Below are positions 26,587 through 34,193 of a stretch of 45,679 nt of DNA, piece by piece. Position numbers and translations under genes: made by a program. The notes under the pieces were generated by a model. The model was not told where the DNA came from and made no database searches. It worked only from the letters and a program-made list of their open reading frames with translations. This DNA is from Candidatus Cloacimonetes bacterium 4572_55 (lineage in GTDB: Bacteria; 4572-55): NCBI GenBank assembly GCA_002084765.1, contig NBMB01000018.1, positions 1 to 45,679 of the forward strand, written 5' to 3'. Every line of letters starts with the position of its first letter. Position 1 is the stretch's first letter.

Positions 26587-27711
26587 ATGACACCTGTTTC
26601 AGATTTAAAAAACCTGGTTGAGCAAGACCCGGAAAATTGTGATTTGCTTTTCCAATTGGGCCTTGCATACGAAAACGAATCACGGTATGACGAAGCTGCA
26701 ACGCTATACAATCGGGTTATACAACTCAATTCTGAACACCATGAGGCCCATTTTCGCCTGGGGAATTTATTTTTTATAAACGGCGATGATGACAAGGCGC
26801 ACTCCTTGCTACATCGAGCAGTTACAATGGAGCCGCAAAATGGATTGTACTGGAATAATCTGGGGTATGTCTACTACCGCCAGGGAGATCTGGATAAGTC
26901 ATTAGCCTGCTTTGAGGCTGCCCATCAAGCCAACCCTGAATTAGAAGAAGTGCAAGTCATGATTGCCCGCTTACGTTTTGAAACGCAAGATTTTGATGGG
27001 GCATTGAAAAAAACAAATGAAATCAAGAATTTAGACTCCATTTATCCCGATGTTATTCTCACGCGAGGCAGTGTTTTTCTCGCACAGCAAGAATTCAAAA
27101 AAACGGAGTCGGAATTCAATCGGGCAGTGAAATTATTTCCGGAGAATCCCGGTGTTCTGTCAACAGCAGGTAATTTTGCTATTATTCAAAACGATAAAAA
27201 GACTGCCAGGCTTCATTTTGATAAAGCACTGTCTATTGATCCAAATCATTATGAAAGTCTGATTGGTCAGGGGAATCTGGCTCTAAGGAATCAAAATTAT
27301 CCGCAGGCAAAACAAAAATTCAATTATGCCATGCAAATCGATGATTCCCGTTATGAGGCGTACCATGGCTTAAGCACGGTTGCTTATAGTCAGGATGATC
27401 CGGTTGGTCTTGAAAAATGGACTGAATCCGGCATTGAACGAGCACCGCAACATCCGGATTTACGCTATTATCGAGGGCTTTGTTTAGAAAGGAAGGGCGA
27501 TATAAAAAATGCCAGAATCAGCTTTTTGGATGCGCTAGCCCTGAATCCTTTTCATTTTCAATCCCATTTTGAATTAGCCACAATCTACCAGGTTCACATG
27601 AACGATACCAGGCAGTGCAAAGGCCATCTGAAAAAGGTCACTCAAATTGCACCGGAAACAAAAACGGCAAAAGTCGCGCAAGAAATGTTGGATAAACTGG
27701 AAAAATCTTAG
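26587..27711 (+). CDS. TPR-repeat protein
   Basis: ATG 26587 lies after AAAAGGA. At least nine tetratricopeptide-like units are visible, for example LFQLGLAYENESRYDEAATL, YWNNLGYVYYRQGDLDKSLA and LIGQGNLALRNQNYPQAKQK. There is no signal peptide or membrane helix, so the protein is cytoplasmic. TPR proteins scaffold partners; between an effector candidate and a DUF4123 adaptor, a chaperone or immunity-like role for loading the spike is plausible but not shown. 374 residues. Confidence 0.85.
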   Translation: MTPVSDLKNLVEQDPENCDLLFQLGLAYENESRYDEAATLYNRVIQLNSEHHEAHFRLGNLFFINGDDDKAHSLLHRAVTMEPQNGLYWNNLGYVYYRQGDLDKSLACFEAAHQANPELEEVQVMIARLRFETQDFDGALKKTNEIKNLDSIYPDVILTRGSVFLAQQEFKKTESEFNRAVKLFPENPGVLSTAGNFAIIQNDKKTARLHFDKALSIDPNHYESLIGQGNLALRNQNYPQAKQKFNYAMQIDDSRYEAYHGLSTVAYSQDDPVGLEKWTESGIERAPQHPDLRYYRGLCLERKGDIKNARISFLDALALNPFHFQSHFELATIYQVHMNDTRQCKGHLKKVTQIAPETKTAKVAQEMLDKLEKS

Positions 27712-27773
27712 CGCAAAGACAAAGGTTTTTCATGGCCGTAATCCAAAACATTGGAAAATTTAGTAGGTGATAT

Positions 27774-28343
27774 ATGACGCAAAGTAACGATGAAAAAAAG
27801 CAAATTACCCAAAACCTGGTCCAAATGCTAAGAGAAGTTCCGGAACCTCTCTACGTAATTTTAGACGCGGCTCGTGATGAGAAGGTTTTGCAAACGCTAT
27901 ACAATTGCGAGGATCAGTTTCAATCGCTGTACGAAGGCGAAAAGGGGCTGGAGTTGGCTGAAGTCGCCCCATACTTAGTGAGTTTGCCTAAAGGCTCAAA
28001 ATATCTGGATCCGCTCATCGAATTGGGATGGGGCAATAGCTGGGGAATCTTTTTCACCTGCAAGGAATCATTTAAAGACGCCCGCCGCCATCTGCGCCGA
28101 TTTCTTATGGTCAAAAACGAAGAAGGCAAACGGCTCTACTTCCGATATTATGATCCGCGGGTGCTGCGGGTATTTTTGCCCACCTGCACCCCACAGGAAA
28201 TCACAGATTTTTTTGGCCCCATCAGCACCTATATCATGGAAGCCAAGCAGCCGGAAACTTTGCTGATGTTTACCGACTCCGGGCGCGGCGTCAAGCAGAA
28301 TGAATATCCACTTCTGCACCGCCGCCGCTCTCGAGGACGCTAA
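27774..28343 (+). CDS. DUF4123 effector adaptor (Tap/TEC type)
   Basis: DUF4123 proteins bind cognate effectors and load them on VgrG before firing. Family pattern is clear over nearly the whole 189 residues: PLYVILDAARDEKVLQTLY, FQSLYEGEKGLELAEVAPYL, WGNSWGIFFTCKESFKDARR, HLRRFLMVKNEEGKRLYFRY and YDPRVLRVFLPTCTPQEITD. The last ~20 residues are basic. Located four genes after vgrG, it marks the following genes as candidate cargo. An AbiEii-like toxin-antitoxin pair starts 6 bases later, apparently inserted. Confidence 0.9.
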   Translation: MTQSNDEKKQITQNLVQMLREVPEPLYVILDAARDEKVLQTLYNCEDQFQSLYEGEKGLELAEVAPYLVSLPKGSKYLDPLIELGWGNSWGIFFTCKESFKDARRHLRRFLMVKNEEGKRLYFRYYDPRVLRVFLPTCTPQEITDFFGPISTYIMEAKQPETLLMFTDSGRGVKQNEYPLLHRRRSRGR

Positions 28344-28349
28344 TTTACG

Positions 28350-28646
28350 ATGAACAGCCCGGAAATAAAAGCCTTTATCCGTGAAAACGGCGGTTTGTTT
28401 TGGTCGATGCAGGAAGCTGAGAAAGAAAATATCCCAGAAAGTTTCTTAGTCGAGACGATATTGAATTACGGCGACGAAAAGGAAATTCGAAGGCTATTTG
28501 AGTTGCTCGGTATAGAGAGAGTTGCGGATATTTTCTCGCAGCAAATATCACGTAAACGCAAAAACTATCGCCCTAAAACTATTCATTTCTTTAAATTATA
28601 TTTTAAAAAAAATGCACAAAGAAATCCTGATCAAAAAACAAATTGA
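28350..28646 (+). CDS. Small DUF6922-like protein, probable partner of the AbiEii-like gene
   Basis: 98 residues with a pattern I associate with DUF6922-like or antitoxin-like proteins next to nucleotidyltransferase toxins: GGLFWSMQEAEKENIPESFL, ETILNYGDEKEIRRLFELLG, and a C-terminal KNYRPKTIHFFKLYF. It overlaps the next gene by 35 bases, a common arrangement for toxin-antitoxin pairs. The short length and overlap support the antitoxin role; this is inference. Confidence 0.65.
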   Translation: MNSPEIKAFIRENGGLFWSMQEAEKENIPESFLVETILNYGDEKEIRRLFELLGIERVADIFSQQISRKRKNYRPKTIHFFKLYFKKNAQRNPDQKTN

Positions 28647-29229
28647 ACTACTCCCGCTTATTAAACTATTTAAGAAAGATTTTTACTTAGTTGGCGGAAC
28701 AGCTATCGGCTTGCAGATTGGTCATCGTCGATCAATCGACTTTGATCTGTTCAATACTAAGAAGCTGCGTAGGAAACACCTTGTCAATAAAATCGAAAAA
28801 CAGGGTTATACGATTGACAAAATTATTTATGGCGACATCGATGAATTGACAATGAGAATCAATTCGGTAAAGATCACATTTTTCAATTTTCCGTATCGGA
28901 TCATCCCCGATATTGACCTGGAAGACATTATCGAGATGCCGACACTGCTGGATTTATCGGCCATGAAGGTTTATGCCCTCGGATTTCGATCTAAATGGAA
29001 AGATTATGTCGATATGTATTTTATTTTGAGAGATCATTACCCCTTAAATACAATTATTACCCGAACCCGGGAAATTTTTGGCAACGCATTCAATGCAAAA
29101 CTGCTTCGTGAACAACTGTGCTATTTCGATGATATCGATTATAGAGAACCTGTCGTATATATGGGCCCGGGACCCACTGATCGAGAAATCAAAGATTTCT
29201 TGTGCGATGCCGCTGTGACGCCATTTTAG
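28612..29229 (+). CDS. AbiEii/AbiGii-like nucleotidyltransferase toxin
   Basis: Start ATG 28612 is used because the homologous part begins there; the frame runs back to 28522. The nucleotidyltransferase signature is FYLVGGTAIGLQIGHRRSID with Gly28-Gly29, the His38-Arg39 pair, then Asp43 and Asp45 (SIDFDLF). Later parts fit the family: EDIIEMPTLLDLSAMKVYAL and KWKDYVDMYFIL. AbiEii-type toxins modify tRNA by nucleotide addition and halt growth. 205 residues, shorter than classic AbiEii, matching the small single-domain group. With the preceding gene it forms a pair placed inside the VgrG operon. Confidence 0.8.
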   Translation: MHKEILIKKQIELLPLIKLFKKDFYLVGGTAIGLQIGHRRSIDFDLFNTKKLRRKHLVNKIEKQGYTIDKIIYGDIDELTMRINSVKITFFNFPYRIIPDIDLEDIIEMPTLLDLSAMKVYALGFRSKWKDYVDMYFILRDHYPLNTIITRTREIFGNAFNAKLLREQLCYFDDIDYREPVVYMGPGPTDREIKDFLCDAAVTPF

Positions 29230-29310
29230 AATCCAGTCACAAGGCGCATCGAGATAAATAAAAATTTCCATGTCCCCTGTGGAGCTGCGCCTAAAAATAA
29301 AAGGCAAGAC

Positions 29311-29478
29311 ATGTTAAAAATACGCAAGGAACAGATGCAAGTAATGGGTAATCAAGCCCAGAACGACTACGAAGAACGCCTGACCGACTTTCTGATCGAG
29401 GAATCTCCTGAGGCTGGCGAGGAACCGCGCCCGGAAAAAGATGATATGACGCAGCTTGGTGATAAGAAAGATAAGTAA
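29311..29478 (+). CDS. 55-codon 'IRKxQM' family stub
   Basis: The first 28 residues (LKIRKEQMQVMGNQAQ, then YEERLTDFL) match the N-terminus of the two complete family members at 30028 and 32755 (IRKQQMDALSQVVMDTFEDR and IRNQQIDTLRQVPLDVFEER). Homology then stops; the rest is Glu/Pro/Asp-rich (ESPEAGEEPRPEKDD). It may be a truncated remnant cut when neighbouring TA genes inserted, or a short accessory protein. No strong ribosome site. Confidence 0.5.
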   Translation: MLKIRKEQMQVMGNQAQNDYEERLTDFLIEESPEAGEEPRPEKDDMTQLGDKKDK

Positions 29479-29566
29479 CACCGACTTGGAGCGAGGATGA
29501 GAGGTGCTTGGGCGACTTATGATAGATAATAATTATTGCAGATTTCCGGAATAAAGGAGTTGGGCT

Positions 29567-29922
29567 ATGCTTAAAAATCCGCTCGATAAGAACAAAAACG
29601 GCTATAACAAACCGGTTCAGCGGACAGATCACCCTCATATCGTTAAAGTCGAGGGCGTGTTCGGCGGGAGAGCGATTATCGAGGGCACGAGCCTGGGCGT
29701 ATCGACATTGGTTCAATGCTATAAGGCAGAGGAAACCTTTGACGACATTTTGTTTAGCTACCCCCAGAGATTACTATTGGCGAACTTTTCGACGCCTTAG
29801 CTTATTATTACGGGCATAAGGAAGAGATTGACTCCTATTTGAAGAAAAATACCGAGGAATATTGGCGTCCAATTACAGAGGAGCTTAATCGGCGTGCGAA
29901 AGCTAAAGGTTTATCTAAATGA
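29567..29922 (+). pseudogene. DUF433 antitoxin-like gene with -1 frameshift
   Basis: Starts at ATG 29567 after AAAGGAG. The first frame gives the DUF433 beginning (HPHIVKVEGVFGGRAIIEGT, VSTLVQCYKAEETFDDILFS). At a run of five C (29761-29765) the homologous reading moves to the next frame and continues ITIGELFDALAYYYGHKEEI to the stop at 29922. One extra C would restore a full gene of about 118 codons. DUF433 proteins pair with DUF5615 PIN-like toxins, whose fragment overlaps the 3' end. Either decayed, or a sequencing deletion. Confidence 0.75.
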
Positions 29923-30001
29923 GAACATCAGTTGGCATATTGCTCAAAATCTGCGGCAGAAGGGTTATGAAAAAGCAGGGATATGCCAAACACAGGGCTG
30001 A
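29894..30001 (+). pseudogene. 5' fragment of DUF5615 PIN-like toxin
   Basis: GTG 29894, overlapping the DUF433 end, opens a frame beginning RKLKVYLNENISWHIAQNLR then QKGYE, the characteristic N-terminus of DUF5615 PIN-like nucleases (acidic NEN metal motif). After 26 residues the similarity ends and a stop comes at 29999-30001, against a usual length of ~115. The catalytic remainder is missing, so the toxin is dead. Confidence 0.75.
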
Positions 30002-30027
30002 CAGATTGATTTGGATTGGAGGATGTG

Positions 30028-30393
30028 ATGTTGGTGATTCGTAAGCAACAGATGGATGCGCTTTCTCAGGTCGTGATGGATACGTTTGAGGACCGGATGG
30101 TCGCGCATTTATATGATACATTTCCTGAAAAGTGTGCGGAAATGGGTGAATCATCTGTTCGTGAAGATATACAATATGGAGTCCAACGGTCGGCACAGTA
30201 CGGTATTGAAGCAGAGCGGGATGTTTGCCGCTATATCGATGTCATGTTTGTGCTTGGTCGTGACTTCGATAATGACCCTTCTTTACCCAAAATCAGAGCA
30301 ATATTAATTGACCAAAATATTAAATATGCCCGAACGAGAATGGATACTATTTTTGAATTGATTGTTGAGGATGATGCCAATGAGTCAAAGTAA
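30028..30393 (+). CDS. Secretion-island accessory protein, 'IRKxQM' family copy A
   Basis: ATG 30028 has GGAGG five bases upstream. 121 residues, no signal. Conserved blocks: VIRKQQMDALSQVVMDTFED, MVAHLYDTFPEKCAEMGESS, YGIEAERDVCRYIDVMFVLG and RDFDNDPSLP. The same blocks occur in the gene at 32755 and as a stub at 29311. I recall such proteins as recurrent companions of DUF4123/VgrG genes; role unknown, likely cytoplasmic chaperone or adaptor. Its 3' end overlaps the start of the next, larger gene by 14 bases, linking the two as a unit. Confidence 0.75.
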   Translation: MLVIRKQQMDALSQVVMDTFEDRMVAHLYDTFPEKCAEMGESSVREDIQYGVQRSAQYGIEAERDVCRYIDVMFVLGRDFDNDPSLPKIRAILIDQNIKYARTRMDTIFELIVEDDANESK

Positions 30394-31924
30394 TGAAAAC
30401 ACTCAAAGCCTACAGGGATTTAGCATTGCGCCTGTAGGCTCCACCAGAGAACCGTGCACGAATGATTGCTCCATTAAAGAACTTGAGGTAAAATGTGAGC
30501 ATAAGGATCGTACGCCAAAGAAAAATGGAAAAAAAGAACTGCATATCGTTGCTGATACCGATAAAGAAATGTCTGCAAAAATTAGCAATGATGGGGTTGA
30601 AATTAAAGGTGAAGACGGCAGTCTGGAAATAGGTCCGGATAAAATAGCAGCAGAAATGGGAGATACGGGTTTCGAATTATCAAAAGATAGTTTATCGATT
30701 AAAGCGAGCGATGGTTTTGAAATGGATACGAGTGGCGCGGACGCTGATGTCGGTGACTTGGAAGCTGCCCGGCAGGCCTACAATGACCCAAATGCTGACC
30801 AACAGGCAGCCGAAGTACAAAAAGAAGAAGAAGAAGATGAAAAAAAGAAGCTGTCTTTGGGCGATTGGGGCATTGAAGTTAAGAAAAAGTATGCTGGCGA
30901 TGATAAAGTAAAGGCAAAAGTTACCACATATACGGGAGAAGGTCCCAAACAAGCTTGTTGCGTGACAGAAGGCGAGTCCGGATCAAATTGGAAAGATGCT
31001 GGGGAATTTGTTGAATTTGAAATCCTCGCGCCTGAGCCAAAAGGTGATTTAATAGATCCGGATGAATTTTGGCCCATGAAAGCTGAGCCGGATCGATATG
31101 AAATTATTGGACGAGGTTGTGATGATATTCAAAAGCGTGTTTTAATTCTGAATTTCCCCAGCCAACAGCATTCAATCGAAGTATCCCTGGAAATTATCTC
31201 AGCTGTCGTTGAAAAGATCAATAAGGGATTTAAGCAATGGGGGAAAAAGTTTTTTGCCGCCTCCCCTGCTGAAATGTCGTTAAAGCTGAAAGGACCTCAA
31301 GGTGAAATAAAAGCTGAATGGGGTTGGAAAGAAAAAGAAAAGGATTATCTGGCGTATTTCGAGGTTCTGCCAAGTGTTGCTCTTAAACCTCTCATTGGCT
31401 TTGAAATTGAGCTTACCTTGAGTGTGTTGGCAGTAGCCGGAACAGCTTTTGCCATCCCACCAGCAATAACAAAATTCCTTGGAAAACATCTGGCTGATAT
31501 TCTGCTTTCTGTGTATGGTGGTATTGAAGGGAATATTGAAATTTCGTTGTCCTATAAACGCTATTATTCCGGAGAAGAAGATGTTTCCGGTAATTTCACC
31601 CCTTCCATAACAGGAACAATCGGTTTAAAAATAACCGGGAGAATCGGTAGTGATTATATTCTTTCCGGCTCAATAACAGGGAGTGGCGAAGCTAAGGCAA
31701 CAATTCAATTTAAGTTTGAAATCAAGAGCGAAGGTTTTTTTGGCGAACCCTCTGCAAAATTAGATTCAGTCGAATTTAAAGTCGTTCTCAAATGGCGAGC
31801 TTTTAAAATATTTGGCGGTAAGACAAAAGAACGTAAATGGACGCCATGGAAAAATGTAAGTCTTTATCAAGGTAACGAAATCAAATTCTTTCCAAAAGAT
31901 AAGGGCAGCGGTTCGGGTCACTAA
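30380..31924 (+). CDS. Large secretion-island protein with N-terminal Cys/His motif, effector candidate
   Basis: ATG 30380 is chosen (GAGG nine bases upstream; the frame is open to 30362). It overlaps copy A of the small accessory family. Near residue 25 is a Cys/His cluster, CTNDCSIKELEVKCEHKDR, similar to N-terminal motifs I recall in PAAR-linked effectors. Acidic beta-like repeats follow (SNDGVEIKGEDGSLEIGPDK) to ~120, then a Glu/Lys coiled stretch. The C-terminal half has a hydrophobic segment (LTLSVLAVAGTAFAIPPAIT) and regular beta strands (FTPSITGTIGLKITGRIGSD). No enzymatic motif recognised. A membrane-acting effector is plausible. Confidence 0.65.
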   Translation: MSQSNENTQSLQGFSIAPVGSTREPCTNDCSIKELEVKCEHKDRTPKKNGKKELHIVADTDKEMSAKISNDGVEIKGEDGSLEIGPDKIAAEMGDTGFELSKDSLSIKASDGFEMDTSGADADVGDLEAARQAYNDPNADQQAAEVQKEEEEDEKKKLSLGDWGIEVKKKYAGDDKVKAKVTTYTGEGPKQACCVTEGESGSNWKDAGEFVEFEILAPEPKGDLIDPDEFWPMKAEPDRYEIIGRGCDDIQKRVLILNFPSQQHSIEVSLEIISAVVEKINKGFKQWGKKFFAASPAEMSLKLKGPQGEIKAEWGWKEKEKDYLAYFEVLPSVALKPLIGFEIELTLSVLAVAGTAFAIPPAITKFLGKHLADILLSVYGGIEGNIEISLSYKRYYSGEEDVSGNFTPSITGTIGLKITGRIGSDYILSGSITGSGEAKATIQFKFEIKSEGFFGEPSAKLDSVEFKVVLKWRAFKIFGGKTKERKWTPWKNVSLYQGNEIKFFPKDKGSGSGH

Positions 31925-31949
31925 AAGTAAAAAAGGAGACTTTATCTAT

Positions 31950-32735
31950 ATGGTCGATTATTACTATATAAGCGTTATTTCAATTGGGTTTGGCCTTCAA
32001 ATTCGAATAAATGATATTCCCATCATCTCTGATTTAACCGGGGAAGGGATTACCACCGATGAGCCGATCAACAGATGGATCAAGCCGGGCGAGAATAAGT
32101 TGTCAATTCGTTTGGAGCCGCCCGCCATATTACCGGAAAATATCAGCAAACCCAAACTCGAGGTAAAAGCATTCATCGCTGATCCCGCCTCTGAGGCTCC
32201 CAAGCCTGGACAAATGTTGCGCGACTTCACATGGCCTGACCCGGATATACCGGTTGGAGAGATCACCTATCCGTACACACACACAGCGGATTTTCCTGGT
32301 GGTTCCTCTCCATCGGTAAAGCTCTGGGATGAAGCCGAAACCCTTTCCGGTTTAACCGATCATGATCACAAAAACATCCTTCATCTTATTAACCAATTAC
32401 GACAAGCACTTATCAACAGGCAGACCTCTGACGCATTCTCTTACCTGGAGTATCGTTATGCGGAGGAAGCCCGATCAGAAGGAAAAACGCTTCAACGACT
32501 GCGGGATGTCGTTATCGAACAGTACGATTGGATGTATAGTATGGGAGACATAACGATTGATCCACTGGTTGATGAAAATGCATCTTTTGAATTGGTTGGA
32601 AATAATCAAGTCGTTTTTGTGGAGCAGAAGCCGAATCTTTCTGCACTACATATTTACCAGCCTGACTCGGATTTGTTATTTGGTATCCCGGTATTCTTAT
32701 CGAAAATTAAGGGTCAATGGACAATTGTCGGTTAA
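31950..32735 (+). CDS. Unknown secretion-island protein, possible immunity protein
   Basis: ATG 31950 follows AAAGGAG. 261 residues, soluble, no signal. The N-terminal third looks like a beta sandwich (GFGLQIRINDIPIISDL, PGENKLSIRLEPPAILP), the middle is helical (LLDLINQLRQAL-like, observed ILHLINQLRQALINRQTSDA) and the C-terminal part is a compact alpha/beta unit (FVEQKPNLSALHIYQPDSDL). No family recognised. Placed directly after the effector candidate and before the second small accessory gene, it is a natural candidate for that effector's immunity protein; this rests only on position. Confidence 0.65.
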   Translation: MVDYYYISVISIGFGLQIRINDIPIISDLTGEGITTDEPINRWIKPGENKLSIRLEPPAILPENISKPKLEVKAFIADPASEAPKPGQMLRDFTWPDPDIPVGEITYPYTHTADFPGGSSPSVKLWDEAETLSGLTDHDHKNILHLINQLRQALINRQTSDAFSYLEYRYAEEARSEGKTLQRLRDVVIEQYDWMYSMGDITIDPLVDENASFELVGNNQVVFVEQKPNLSALHIYQPDSDLLFGIPVFLSKIKGQWTIVG

Positions 32736-32754
32736 GCGAAAATGGAGATAAGCC

Positions 32755-33111
32755 ATGCATACCATCCGAAACCAACAAATAGACACCTTAAGACAAGTCC
32801 CGCTGGACGTCTTTGAAGAGCGCATGGTTAAGCATCTGTATGAGCATTTTCCGCAACGTAGCCAAAAACTGGGTCAACGTAAGGTTCGGGAAGATATCCG
32901 TTATAGTATGGAACGGGCGAAGATATATGGCATTGTGACCGAGCGGGATGTATGCAAATATTTAAATATTGTGTTTGCCTTCCATCGCGATTTTGATACC
33001 GATCCGGAATTACCCTGGGCTGGCGAGATTTTAAATAACGAAGAACTGTTTAGCGGCAAATTAAAGGTTGACTGTTTGCACGAAACTGCCTTAAAATACG
33101 TAGATGAATAG
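32755..33111 (+). CDS. Secretion-island accessory protein, 'IRKxQM' family copy B
   Basis: Paralog of the gene at 30028: TIRNQQIDTLRQVPLDVFEE, MVKHLYEHFPQRSQKLGQRK, YGIVTERDVCKYLNIVFAFH and RDFDTDPELPWAGEI. 118 residues. ATG 32755 follows GGAGAT. The C-terminus diverges and is richer in Cys/Glu. The copy starts a second cassette (33140-36095), as copy A starts the first, which suggests one such protein per cargo. Confidence 0.75.
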   Translation: MHTIRNQQIDTLRQVPLDVFEERMVKHLYEHFPQRSQKLGQRKVREDIRYSMERAKIYGIVTERDVCKYLNIVFAFHRDFDTDPELPWAGEILNNEELFSGKLKVDCLHETALKYVDE

Positions 33112-33139
33112 AACGCCGATGAGGTAAAAATGAGCTTAC

Positions 33140-33418
33140 ATGACGCAGGAAAGAGTGCCGACCAAAATTTTAGCAGCAACAACGAGGTTGGCCGACCTGA
33201 TCGCACCTTGCCCTCACAGTACCTGGATAGAGATTGAATTGGTGGGTGAAAATGACCAGCCCGTAGCCAACGAGCGTTACTGCATTACCCTGCCCGACGG
33301 CAGCACTAACGAGGGTGCTACTAACGCCGAAGGTTTAGCCCGGGTGCAGGGCTTTGACCTCGGCGACTGCCAGATTACTTTCCCCGAGTTGGACAAGGAA
33401 ATGTGGGAAAAGATTTAG
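33140..33418 (+). CDS. Small beta-sandwich (carboxypeptidase-regulatory-like) secretion-island protein
   Basis: 92 residues: CPHSTWIEIELVGENDQPVA, RYCITLPDGSTNEGATNAEG and CQITFPELDKEMWEK. This 'CPHxxWIEIEL' pattern is one I recall near VgrG/PAAR genes, where it may form a rigid extension or adaptor. Start is uncertain: ATG 33140 gives this frame, but the better-placed ribosome site (GAGG 33121-33124) serves ATG 33130 in another frame that closes after 35 codons. Upstream frame overlap or a small indel could explain this. Confidence 0.65.
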   Translation: MTQERVPTKILAATTRLADLIAPCPHSTWIEIELVGENDQPVANERYCITLPDGSTNEGATNAEGLARVQGFDLGDCQITFPELDKEMWEKI

Positions 33419-33421
33419 CCA

Positions 33422-33499
33422 CGAATGGCACAAATGAACACGAATAGGATTTTAAGAACTTAAAACCAAAAAAGCATTCGTACCCATTCGTGTCATTCG
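33422..33499 (+). repeat. Imperfect 24-bp inverted repeat hairpin
   Basis: Arms 33422-33445 and 33476-33499 pair at about 19 of 24 positions (cgaatggcacaaatgaacac against its partner), with the inner palindrome TTTTAAG/CTTAAAA in the loop. It fills the gap between two island genes. It looks like a dispersed palindromic element of the 'cacgaat' type or a transcript-processing hairpin. Confidence 0.6.
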
Positions 33500-33524
33500 A
33501 GTCTAAAAACAAGGAGTTTAATTA

Positions 33525-34160
33525 ATGGCGACATATACGGTAAGACAGGGAGACTGCCTGTCTAGCATTGGTAAAAAGTTTGGCCTGAAATGGCAGGCCA
33601 TTTACGACCACCCTGACAACGCCGACTTTAAGCAGAAACGCCCCAACCCCAACATTATTTATCCCGGTGATGAGTTGTTTATACCGGATATAGAGGAAAA
33701 GGTGGAAACGGGTGCGCCTGAAAATAGACACCGTTTTAGGGTATGGGAGCAAACAGCGAAGTTACGTTTGCGTTTACAAATGAACGGCTACCCCAGGAAA
33801 AATGAGCCATTCAAACTGGAAATTGCTAATACCGAGCCGATTGAAGGAATGACTGATGGTGATGGAATGTTGGAGACAACCATTCCGGTGAATACTAAAA
33901 AAGCAAAGCTGATTGTTGGCAAAAGTAGCGATGAATTTATGTTGAATACTAGCCATCTTGATCCCATAGATGAGATTAGCGGGATACAGGCCCGGTTGAA
34001 CAATCTTGGTTTTGATAGAGGGCCGGTAGATGACAAGTTTGGACCAATTACAAAACGGGCAGTCAAGGCTTTTCAGAGAAAATTTGAATTAACTGTGGAT
34101 GGTAATCCAGGGCCTATAACCCAAAAAAAGTTGAAGAGAATCTACAGCACAGAAGAGTAA
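33525..34160 (+). CDS. LysM and peptidoglycan-binding-domain protein
   Basis: ATG 33525 follows AAGGAG. Residues 1-55 are a LysM domain (YTVRQGDCLSSIGKKFGLKW, NIIYPGDELFIPD). The middle ~75 residues form a beta-sandwich like that of the preceding small gene (RLRLQMNGYPRKNEPFKLEI). Residues ~150-208 are a PG_binding_1 domain (ISGIQARLNNLGFDRGPVDD, FGPITKRAVKAFQRKFELTV). There is no signal peptide, so export would go by the spike. It probably anchors cargo at target peptidoglycan. The M19-like enzyme gene follows in the same direction. Confidence 0.85.
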   Translation: MATYTVRQGDCLSSIGKKFGLKWQAIYDHPDNADFKQKRPNPNIIYPGDELFIPDIEEKVETGAPENRHRFRVWEQTAKLRLRLQMNGYPRKNEPFKLEIANTEPIEGMTDGDGMLETTIPVNTKKAKLIVGKSSDEFMLNTSHLDPIDEISGIQARLNNLGFDRGPVDDKFGPITKRAVKAFQRKFELTVDGNPGPITQKKLKRIYSTEE

Positions 34161-34193
34161 ACACCTTCCCTAAACCGAGAAAGGATATAACTA

